This document shows positions 56,820 through 63,332 of a stretch of 63,332 nt of DNA, one piece after another. The notes below the pieces were generated by a model, which saw only the letters and a list, made by a program, of their open reading frames with translations, searched no databases and had not been told where the DNA came from. This DNA is from an uncultured bacterium. Its GTDB lineage: Bacteria > Bacillota > Clostridia > Peptostreptococcales > Anaerovoracaceae. How positions within the stretch are numbered: the first letter of the stretch is position 1; each line of letters begins with the position of its first letter. The translations under genes and the position numbers were made by a program. Where the stretch lies: positions 1 to 63,332 of the forward strand of contig CAJMLL010000007.1 in NCBI GenBank assembly GCA_905214225.1, given 5' to 3'.

Positions 56820-57302
56820 TGTGTGGAAAACCACTTTTTCATTCCGGACAAAAGCTGCAGGCAAGTGTAACTCCTGTTTATCCTCACCACCCACCAGATC
56901 TTGTTACCGAATTTTCATCACCAACTATACCTAGTTGCTGCGGATAACTTCCGTGCATAACTTCCTCCGCCGCTGGCTGGATTATGCATACACGGCGTAT
57001 ATTCTTGCAACTTTTCAGAATTTGCTTTCTGGGATTGAGAACAAATCACTGTGGAAACTTTTACAGTGGAAAATGAGAATCCTCTTCCCGAAACCCAATA
57101 GCGAAAACAGTTTCTCCACATTTATCCATCTGTTTACCAAACGAACAAACTTGATTTATGCACATGCAGAAAAATGTGGATAACTTTCTATTGACAATCT
57201 GAACTTTCCGTACATAATATTGAAATTTCAACGATAAGTCCATTTACAGCAATCCACAACTCCCTGTTTAAGAAATTGTATACGATTTTAATTATCCATG
57301 TG
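56820..57302. other. DnaA-box-like cluster in a 1069-base intergenic region
   Basis: Against TTATNCACA: two exact sites close together, TTATGCACA (57156-57164) and TGTGGATAA, its reverse form (57175-57183). One-mismatch sites: TGTGGAAAA (56822-56830), TTATCCTCA (56878-56886), TGCGGATAA (56939-56947), CGTGCATAA (56952-56960) and TTCTCCACA (57112-57120). Looser sites occur at 56982, 57122 and 57293. AT-rich sequence follows at 57400-57470. No dnaA, dnaN or rpmH is near. A replication origin or a DnaA-titrating locus is possible. Confidence 0.5.
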
Positions 57303-57439
57303 GAAAAGGCTCAGGACCGCCTGAATCAAGGCATTTCGATGATGTTGAAAAAGAAGGCGGAATCCGCGAACAGAAGTTTACAATATCAGGTTACCGTGCA
57401 TATAATTTTACATCCGTAAATTTTTATCGGGAGGATGAG

Positions 57440-57650
57440 TATGCATATTATACATTTTAATGTATAAACGATGTTTTTCCCTGAAGTCCGGGGCTGCCGC
57501 CCGCAGCCATCCGCCGGAAATTCTGCACCCGGAGCAGGAGGAGAGGCAGCGGCCGCCGGTATTTCCTGACCGGCGCGAACGGCATCCGGTGTAAAGCTGG
57601 CTCCTGCCACAGCATCAGACCGGCAGCCTTCCTCTGACCGGCTGTTCTTC
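57440..57650. other. GC-rich intergenic sequence with no gene seen
   Basis: The sequence turns abruptly GC-rich compared with 56700-57440 and contains short repeats of GCCGGTC-type words and several small hairpins. A minus-strand ORF runs across it, but it starts inside the homocysteine methyltransferase gene in another frame and passes through that gene's terminator. I see no supported gene here. Confidence 0.5.
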
Positions 57651-57654
57651 CCCG

Positions 57655-57705
57655 CAGAAAAACACCGCTGCAGAAGATTGTTTCCGTTCTTCTTGCAACG
57701 GTGTT
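57655..57705 (-). terminator. Terminator after the homocysteine methyltransferase gene
   Basis: On the minus strand ACACCGTTGCAAGAAGA-loop-TCTTCTGCAGCGGTGT followed by TTTT. Confidence 0.88.
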
Positions 57706-57722
57706 CCGTATGATTCTGACAG

Positions 57723-58958
57723 TTAATAAACCAGTCCGTATTTCTCCGCCATGCGGGAAAGGACCTTCTCCGGAAGATTTCCTTCATACATTGCCCTTCC
57801 CTGATACTCTCGGAGTGCTCCCTCCAGAGTTTCTTCATCCTCCGTGAGTATGCAGAGCGGTTTCTTCACTGCATACTGGGCATCGGCAAAATCGTCCAGT
57901 TCTTCCGGCCCCTGGATCTTTACAGCAACAACAGTATCTTCTGTTTCCTCCGCTTCTTCCAGCGCCGCGGCAAGATCCGCATTACAGGAAAGTGCCTCAG
58001 GAATCTGCAGGTCCGGCGGAAGTGGGAAAACTTCTTTTTCCGTCGCCAGCGGCAGCCGGCCGCGCAGCTTTTCCGGGTCCGGAGGCGTCAGTTTAAACGC
58101 TTCAGAAGCCTTCTTCATGGCACGGATATGTTCTGGCCCCGTTCCGCAGCATCCGCCGAAGCAGCAGACGCCCGCATTGGCAAAGGCATACTGCACTGCA
58201 GCAAAGCGCTCAGGCGGACAGTCATAGACTGACTTTCCGTCAACAGTTTTCGGCATACCCGCATTCGCCTTTGCCGACAGCGGAATCTGCGCGTATCCAT
58301 GAAGACGCTTCATCTGCTTCAGCATGTCTTCCGGCCCTACGGAACAGTTCATGCCGAAAATATCCGCACCCATGCCCTGGAAAATATCCAGGACCGCGGC
58401 AATATCCGATCCCGTAACGGTTTTTCCTTTTTCATCACAGGTAAAAGAAACCAGAACCGGCTTGTCGCTGACCGCCTTTACCGCAAGAAGTGCCGCCCGG
58501 GCGTCGGAAACCGTCATCATCGTCTCAATCACAAACATATCCACACCGGCCTCTTCCTGTGCAGATGCCTGTTCATAATAGATATCATACAGATCCTCAA
58601 AACGCGCATCTCCCATCGGGGCCAGGAATTTCCCAGTCGGCGCAATGTCGCCTGCAACCAGGACACGCCCTTCCGCCCCGGCTTCCTGCACCGCTTTTCT
58701 CGACAGTCCGACCAGCTTCCGGTTATATTCCTCCGTCTTGTTGAAAATCCCGTTTTCTTCCAGCTTTACCCGGTTCGCGCCGAAGGTCGGCGCATAAATC
58801 ACGTCAGACCCTGACGCAATATATTTTGTCTGAAGATCAATGATCGCCTCCGGGTGTTCCAGCACCCACTGCTCTGCACAAACCGATCCGTCATACCCAC
58901 GCTCCTGGAGCTGCGTTCCTGTCGCTCCGTCCAGAATTAAAGGAAAGTAGACTTCCAT
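57723..58958 (-). CDS. Homocysteine S-methyltransferase domain protein (MetH N-module type)
   Basis: 411 residues. TIM-barrel homocysteine methyltransferase: LILDGATGTQLQERG, YIASGSDVIYAPTFGANRVKL, VLVAGDIAPTGKFL, VIETMMTVSDARAA. The zinc cysteines are in FGMNCSVGPEDML and CFGGCCGTGPEHI. The last roughly 110 residues are an extra module (PLCILTEDEETLEGALREY, then KYGLVY at the end) that recalls part of a pterin-binding barrel. It has no corrinoid domain of its own, so a separate methyl-corrinoid protein must be the donor. The start is 3 bases after the stop of the corrinoid activator gene. Confidence 0.9.
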   Translation of the reverse strand: MEVYFPLILDGATGTQLQERGYDGSVCAEQWVLEHPEAIIDLQTKYIASGSDVIYAPTFGANRVKLEENGIFNKTEEYNRKLVGLSRKAVQEAGAEGRVLVAGDIAPTGKFLAPMGDARFEDLYDIYYEQASAQEEAGVDMFVIETMMTVSDARAALLAVKAVSDKPVLVSFTCDEKGKTVTGSDIAAVLDIFQGMGADIFGMNCSVGPEDMLKQMKRLHGYAQIPLSAKANAGMPKTVDGKSVYDCPPERFAAVQYAFANAGVCCFGGCCGTGPEHIRAMKKASEAFKLTPPDPEKLRGRLPLATEKEVFPLPPDLQIPEALSCNADLAAALEEAEETEDTVVAVKIQGPEELDDFADAQYAVKKPLCILTEDEETLEGALREYQGRAMYEGNLPEKVLSRMAEKYGLVY

Positions 58959-58961
58959 AAA

Positions 58962-60671
58962 TTATTCCTCCTCGTCTGTTTCTTCACCGAACATCATCAG
59001 TCCGATATAGGCATCGTTAAACGCCGCATTTCCAGACAGCTCCAGATATCTGCACTGCCTTGTGATTTTCTGCATGTTCTCATACGCTCTGCAGTCCGCA
59101 CACGCCTTCTCCATGCCCAGAAGAGACGCATTCCCCAGATACACGGCCTTGTCCGCCAGCGCCTCCGGGAACATCCCGATCCGCGCCGCACTCTTCAGAT
59201 TTACATGTTTTCCGAAGCCGCCGGCCAGATACAGATGCGAAATTTCTTCCGCCTGCACGCCGGCCTCCTTCATCAGAACCTCAATTCCCGCCGCGACCGC
59301 CGCCTTGGCCAGCTGCAGCTTCCGGACATCCTGGGCCGTAAACCGCACATTCTTTTCCTTATTGAGGATGATCATTCCATTTCCGTCCTCATCTTCCTGA
59401 AGGTAAGGGACTATCACAGGGTCTGCCTCTTCTTCCGCCTCTTCTGGGGACAAAAAGTACCCGCTCTCGTCCACAGCCCCGCACTCGAGCAGGACCGCAA
59501 GAAGATCAATGAGTCCGGAGCCGCAGATCCCTGAAGGCTCCCCTCCGCCGATCACGCGGAGATCCAGTGTCCCGTCTTTCAGGGAGACCTGAGACACCGC
59601 TCCCGCGGAGGCCGTCATGCCGCACTCGATCTGCGCACCTTCAAAGGCCGGACCGGAAGCCACGGCGCAGCAGAGAAGACCGTTTTTTCCACCGATCGCC
59701 ATTTCTCCGTTGGTACCGATATCCAGGAAGAGGCTGCTGCCTTCTTCCTCAGAAATCCCGCAGGCAGAAAGGCCTGACAGAATATCTCCGCCCACATAAC
59801 CGGCCGCGCATGGCGCACCGTGTACCTTCATGGATGGAAAAACTTCTTTCCATGCAGCCGGAAACGGCTCTTTTAACTCATCGTAATTAGGCGATTCATC
59901 TTCCAGGAACAGGGTTTCCGGTGTAAACGGCGCCGACGCGATGGAGACTGGAGAAATTCCAAAGAAGATGTGCTGCATGATTGTATTTCCCGCAATATAC
60001 AGATCGTCTATCTGCGATGCGTGAACCCGGCTCTCTCTGCACATGTCCAGGATCATGTCCCGGATCTGCTCCCGTGCGGTGTCCATCAAAACACCGAGTC
60101 CGTCGTCAGAATGTTCGATAATATACTGGATTCTGGAAATAACATCGGCGCCATAGGCCGCCTGCCGGTTCCAGGATCCCCGGCGGCAGATGACAGCTGA
60201 CTTTTCGTCATCGTCCTTTCTGACCAGAGCCGCAGCAATCGTTGTGGTTCCCAGATCCACCGCCGCAGAATAGCGCCTTTCCGGCAGGTCTCGTCCGGCT
60301 GCCTCCTGACGGAGATTCTTCTGCATGAATCCCTCCTGACCGGCCGTATCCCCTGTGCATCCGTCCGCCTCCCGGGAACCGCTCCCGGCGGGATTTTCAG
60401 CACCCTCCGTAAGAATATCCTCTTCCGACCAGGCTTTCAGCATCACGGTCATATTCTCTTCTACCCGGGTTCGGCAGGCCAGAACCGATTCTTTTTCAGA
60501 ATTCTCTTCCCCCCGGATAATCTCCACACGGCATTTCCCGCAAGTCCCGTTTCCGCCGCAGGCGGCCGGAATAAATATTTTATTTTTCTGAAGAAGCCGG
60601 AGAAGATTCTCTCCTGCTTCTGTCTCCAGTATTTTTTCCTGCCCCTTCTGCAGGATTCTGACTTCAATCAT
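58962..60671 (-). CDS. Reductive activator of corrinoid proteins (ferredoxin-ASKHA, DUF4445/RACE type)
   Basis: 569 residues from ATG 60671 (MIEVRIL), with AAGGA 7 bases upstream. The N-terminal [2Fe-2S] ferredoxin domain has ligands in ACGGNGTCGKCRV and VLACRTRV. A Glu/Gly-rich linker (about 90-125) follows. Then the ASKHA ATPase: SAAVDLGTTTIAAALV, YGADVISRIQYI, YIAGNTIMQHIFFG, GSSLFLDIGTNGEMAIG, GICGSGLIDLLAVLL and HLYLAGGFGKHVN. Such proteins use ATP to reduce inactive Co(II) corrinoids to Co(I) in O-demethylase, acetogenic or methionine-synthase-like systems. Divergent from the DUF2284/corrinoid operon. Confidence 0.9.
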   Translation of the reverse strand: MIEVRILQKGQEKILETEAGENLLRLLQKNKIFIPAACGGNGTCGKCRVEIIRGEENSEKESVLACRTRVEENMTVMLKAWSEEDILTEGAENPAGSGSREADGCTGDTAGQEGFMQKNLRQEAAGRDLPERRYSAAVDLGTTTIAAALVRKDDDEKSAVICRRGSWNRQAAYGADVISRIQYIIEHSDDGLGVLMDTAREQIRDMILDMCRESRVHASQIDDLYIAGNTIMQHIFFGISPVSIASAPFTPETLFLEDESPNYDELKEPFPAAWKEVFPSMKVHGAPCAAGYVGGDILSGLSACGISEEEGSSLFLDIGTNGEMAIGGKNGLLCCAVASGPAFEGAQIECGMTASAGAVSQVSLKDGTLDLRVIGGGEPSGICGSGLIDLLAVLLECGAVDESGYFLSPEEAEEEADPVIVPYLQEDEDGNGMIILNKEKNVRFTAQDVRKLQLAKAAVAAGIEVLMKEAGVQAEEISHLYLAGGFGKHVNLKSAARIGMFPEALADKAVYLGNASLLGMEKACADCRAYENMQKITRQCRYLELSGNAAFNDAYIGLMMFGEETDEEE

Positions 60672-60781
60672 TGGCGATTCCTTTTCCGATTTCCATTCCT
60701 CCGGCGCAAGACTTTCCGCCGGAAACAAAATTCCAAATATTCAACTGCTATTTCTATCTATTATATACAATTTTTATGGGG

Positions 60782-60810
60782 TATAATATGTTTATCTTAC
60801 ACAAGATAAA
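60782..60810 (+). promoter_or_regulatory. Promoter -10 and palindromic operator of the corrinoid methyltransferase operon
   Basis: TATAAT (60782-60787) lies 53 bases before the DUF2284 gene. Right after it is the perfect inverted repeat TTTATCTTACACAAGATAAA (60791-60810; 8-bp arms, 4-base spacer), which would cover the transcription start. A repressor site is the natural reading; the regulator gene is not in the window. No good -35 is seen. Confidence 0.65.
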
Positions 60811-60839
60811 GAATAATTGTCAAGCACAGGAGGAAACGG

Positions 60840-61406
60840 ATGATCGGAGACAGGCTGGAGCAGCTCGCACGGGAAATCGGGTTTGATCATGTCGGAAAAC
60901 TGAACAGGAACGCACTTCTTTTCCGCGAAGAAGTCCGCAGGATGTGCGAAGATAACCGCTGCAGCGCCTGGAACACCAGATGGACCTGTCCTCCGGCCTG
61001 CGGAAGCCTGGAAAATATCCGCAGACGCGCTTCCCGCTATCAGGAAGGCATTCTGGTCCAGTCTACAGGAAAGCTGAAGGATCCCTTCGATTTTGAGGCC
61101 ATGAAGGATCTGGAAAGGACCCACAAAAAACGCTTTGACACCCTCATCCGCCAGGCAAAAATAACTGCCGGGGACATCCTGCCCATGGGCTCTGGCACGT
61201 GTACCCTTTGCCGCCGCTGTACTTACCCGGATCGGCCCTGCCGCCATCCGGACCGCGCATATCCGTCCATGGAAGCATACGGACTTCTGATTACGGACGT
61301 GCTGGAGCAGTCCGGCATGAAGTACAGTTACGGAGAAAAAACGATGACCTACACGGCCTGCATTCTGTTCACTACTACGAATTACGATAAGACAAAGGAA
61401 ATCTGA
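60840..61406 (+). CDS. DUF2284 cysteine-rich metal-binding protein
   Basis: 188 residues, ATG 60840 behind AGGAGG. Nine or so cysteines in the DUF2284 arrangement: CSAWNTRWTCPPACGSLE (about 41-58) and CTLCRRCTYPDRPCRHPD (about 121-138), then AYPSMEAYGLLITDV. The second block resembles an iron-sulfur site. Family members often sit beside corrinoid methyltransferases, and a role in electron supply or corrinoid handling is likely but unproven. Three bases separate its stop from the next start. Confidence 0.85.
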   Translation: MIGDRLEQLAREIGFDHVGKLNRNALLFREEVRRMCEDNRCSAWNTRWTCPPACGSLENIRRRASRYQEGILVQSTGKLKDPFDFEAMKDLERTHKKRFDTLIRQAKITAGDILPMGSGTCTLCRRCTYPDRPCRHPDRAYPSMEAYGLLITDVLEQSGMKYSYGEKTMTYTACILFTTTNYDKTKEI

Positions 61407-61409
61407 ATC

Positions 61410-63263
61410 ATGATGACACCAAGAGAAAATTTTCTGCAGCTGCTGAAGAAAGACGGACAGCCTGACCGCGTGCTGGACCAGTATGAAGCGATCAACCTGG
61501 TTCTTTACGACCCGATTAACGCCTATCTCAGAGGAAACCGCAAAAGAGGCGTGACGAGCCGGGACCGCTGGGGAACGGTCATCGACTGGCCGGAGGACGC
61601 GCCGGGCGCAATGCCGCACGTCACGGACGAGACCAAGGTGATCAAGGATATTACGCACTGGCGCGACTACGTCCACGTTCCGGACATCCACGCCAATGTC
61701 CAGACCGGATGGGAAGAATGCCGCGCAAAAGCCCATGCCGCTGACCCGGATCATGAAAAACTGCTTACCGGCTTCATGGGAACAGGAATTTTTGAGCAGT
61801 GCCATTTCCTGATTCCCTTCGCGGACGTCCTGGCCTATCTTTACGAATACCCGGATGAAATGCACGATCTGATTGAAACCATCACGGAATACCGCCTGCA
61901 GTACGTCAAGGAGCTGATCGACGGTCTGCATCCGGATGCCATTCTTTCCCACGATGACTGGGGCGCCAAGGATGCGCTGTTTTTCCGGCCAGAAATGTGG
62001 AGGGAATTCTTTAAAGAGCCATACGAGCGCTTCTACGGCTACATCCGCTCCCGCGGCGTCATCGCCATCCACCACTCCGATTCCTACCTGGTCCCGATTC
62101 TGGACGATATGGCGGAAATCGGCATTCAGGTCTGGCAGGGTGCGCTCCCGGAAAACAATATCCCGGAAGTTCTGGATCATATGAACGGCCGGCTGGTGCT
62201 GATGGGCGGAATCGGCGCCGCCATCGACCGCGCGGATGCTGAGGAAGAGGAGATCCGGTCTTATGTACGCCGTGTGCTGAATCAGGACTGTCCTTACGGC
62301 CACTTCATTCCCTGCATCACCTACGGCGTCCCGGGCACCGTCTTCCCGCACGTAGATCCAGTGATCGACAGCGAAATTCAGAGATACAACGAGGAAATGC
62401 ACCTTCCACGCTTCTATACCGCTCCTGTCCGCAGACAAAAATCAGCTGCCACGGGCAGCAGCAATGGGCTGGCCGGGCTGACGGAAAACGCGGCTTCTGC
62501 CTCTGGCACAGCTGCCGCCTCTGCCTCCGGCAGTCTGGCAGCGCAGGGCGCTGGAAAAGCCGCATCCGGCATTCCTGCAGATGACACTCCGGCAGCTGGA
62601 AATCCTGCAGGAGCGGCATCTTCGGACAGCAGCCTTACGGCGCTCATTTCTCAGGCGCTTCAGAAAGGACGCAAGGCAAAGGTAGTGTCGCTGACAAAAA
62701 AGGCTCTGGATGCTGGTGTTTCTCCGGAAGATATTCTGAACGAGGGTCTGATTGCGGGGATGAATGCGGTCGGAGAAGCCTTCTCTGCAAATAAGGTATT
62801 TGTCCCGGAGATGATCATGGCCGCACGCTGCATGGTCGCATCTACGGATATTCTGAAACCGCACCTGGTTCAGGACACGGGAGCAGAGCCTAAGGGACGC
62901 GTCATTCTGGGCACGGTTAAGGGTGACCTTCATGATATCGGAAAAAATCTGGTAAAAATCATGATGGAAGGAAGCGGACTGGAAGTCATCGATCTGGGCA
63001 CCGATATCTCCGCTGAGACCTTTGTGCAGACGGCGATTGATAAAGAAGCGGATATGATCGCCTGCTCCGCGCTTCTGACGACCAGTATGCCGGAAATGAA
63101 ACACGTTGTGGAAGAAGCAGACCGCAGGGGAATCCGCAATCAGGTAAAGATCCTGATTGGCGGCGCTCCGGTTACCCAGGAATACTGCGATGAAATCGGC
63201 GCTGACGGCTACACGGATGATGCCGCGGCGGCTGCCCGGGCGGCTGTGAAAATGCTGGGTTAA
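61410..63263 (+). CDS. Fused UroD-type corrinoid methyltransferase and cobalamin-binding protein (CmuA-like architecture)
   Basis: 617 residues. Residues 1-340 form a uroporphyrinogen-decarboxylase-fold methyltransferase (MtaA/MtbA/CmuA superfamily). An Ala/Ser/Gly-rich linker (about 344-408) joins it to a corrinoid module: a four-helix cap (LTALISQALQKGRKAKVVSL, EGLIAGMNAVGEAFSANKVFVPEMIMAARCM) and a B12 Rossmann domain with the cobalt-ligating DxHxxG motif GDLHDIGKNLV (His about 507). In the methyltransferase domain the zinc motif, normally His-x-Cys, reads HHSDS (residues 221-225), with Asp at the Cys place. The methyl donor is unknown. The acceptor could be homocysteine through the divergent methyltransferase. 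Confidence 0.9.
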   Translation: MMTPRENFLQLLKKDGQPDRVLDQYEAINLVLYDPINAYLRGNRKRGVTSRDRWGTVIDWPEDAPGAMPHVTDETKVIKDITHWRDYVHVPDIHANVQTGWEECRAKAHAADPDHEKLLTGFMGTGIFEQCHFLIPFADVLAYLYEYPDEMHDLIETITEYRLQYVKELIDGLHPDAILSHDDWGAKDALFFRPEMWREFFKEPYERFYGYIRSRGVIAIHHSDSYLVPILDDMAEIGIQVWQGALPENNIPEVLDHMNGRLVLMGGIGAAIDRADAEEEEIRSYVRRVLNQDCPYGHFIPCITYGVPGTVFPHVDPVIDSEIQRYNEEMHLPRFYTAPVRRQKSAATGSSNGLAGLTENAASASGTAAASASGSLAAQGAGKAASGIPADDTPAAGNPAGAASSDSSLTALISQALQKGRKAKVVSLTKKALDAGVSPEDILNEGLIAGMNAVGEAFSANKVFVPEMIMAARCMVASTDILKPHLVQDTGAEPKGRVILGTVKGDLHDIGKNLVKIMMEGSGLEVIDLGTDISAETFVQTAIDKEADMIACSALLTTSMPEMKHVVEEADRRGIRNQVKILIGGAPVTQEYCDEIGADGYTDDAAAAARAAVKMLG

Positions 63264-63332
63264 GCTGAACTGCAGCAGATGAACTGCTCCCCGTCAAGAG
63301 GACAGTGAAAAAACATAATATTTTTGACCAGT

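Noticed and set aside
57386..57838. 150-codon minus-strand frame
   Set aside because: Begins inside the homocysteine methyltransferase gene in another frame, crosses its terminator, and translates to low-complexity sequence.

Overview
The window looks like chromosomal DNA of an anaerobic Clostridia (Bacillota). Reasons: the dgt-dnaG-rpoD-trmK-Nif3 gene order, type III glutamine synthetase (GlnN), a T-box leader on asnB, a CIRCE operator by clpB, a class B sortase, and two separate sets of 2-hydroxyacyl-CoA dehydratase/activase proteins. Genus cannot be told from sequence alone. No tRNA, rRNA operon, CRISPR array, intact insertion sequence or prophage was seen. Most highly expressed genes (rpoD, gap, pgk, tpiA, secG, clpB, glnN) are on the minus strand, which suggests that replication runs leftwards through the window.

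Layout. 1-4.0 kb: a giant 2-hydroxyacyl-CoA dehydratase activator cut by the left edge. 4.1-5.6 kb: a MATE exporter broken by a 32-bp tandem duplication. 5.8-6.2 kb: RNase P RNA. 6.2-12.1 kb: information-processing operon (dgt, dnaG, rpoD, trmK, Nif3-like). 12.2-15.4 kb: dut, M16 peptidase, an unknown acidic protein, murI. 15.7-19.5 kb, plus strand: pepF, nadK, an RluA-type pseudouridine synthase. 19.5-22.5 kb: small membrane proteins, an 860-base gene-poor stretch with a long hairpin, and thiN. 22.5-27 kb: pyridoxal kinase-like protein, a two-gene dehydratase/activase pair, ybaK. 27-29.2 kb: a membrane pyrophosphatase homologue without its catalytic loops, then secG. 29.3-32.1 kb: a scar of three or four truncated genes. 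32.4-39.7 kb: tpiA-pgk-gap, trmL, a SEC-C protein, hom, nth and an aldolase-like protein without zinc ligands. 40.1-41.6 kb: a GntR regulator translationally coupled to a class B sortase. 41.9-49.1 kb: clpB, 3-hydroxyacyl-CoA dehydrogenase, a BASS-type transporter, a SpoVB/MurJ-like flippase. 49.2-53.5 kb: glnN and T-box-asnB. 53.8-56.7 kb: ROK kinase, HTH-cupin regulator, D-2-hydroxyacid dehydrogenase. 56.7-57.7 kb: a long intergenic region with a cluster of DnaA-box-like sites. 57.7-63.3 kb: a corrinoid one-carbon module.

The two most striking parts are the degenerate membrane pyrophosphatase and the corrinoid module. The module has two divergent arms: a reductive corrinoid activator plus homocysteine S-methyltransferase on the minus strand, and a DUF2284 protein plus a fused UroD-type methyltransferase/corrinoid protein on the plus strand. 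A palindromic operator sits at the plus-arm promoter. Together they could move a methyl group from an unknown donor, through a protein-bound corrinoid, to homocysteine. The fused protein has the domain order of chloromethane methyltransferase CmuA. The scar at 29.3-32.1 kb and the MATE duplication could be real decay or assembly error, and reads are needed to decide. All functional calls rest on motif recognition by eye; no database search was run.
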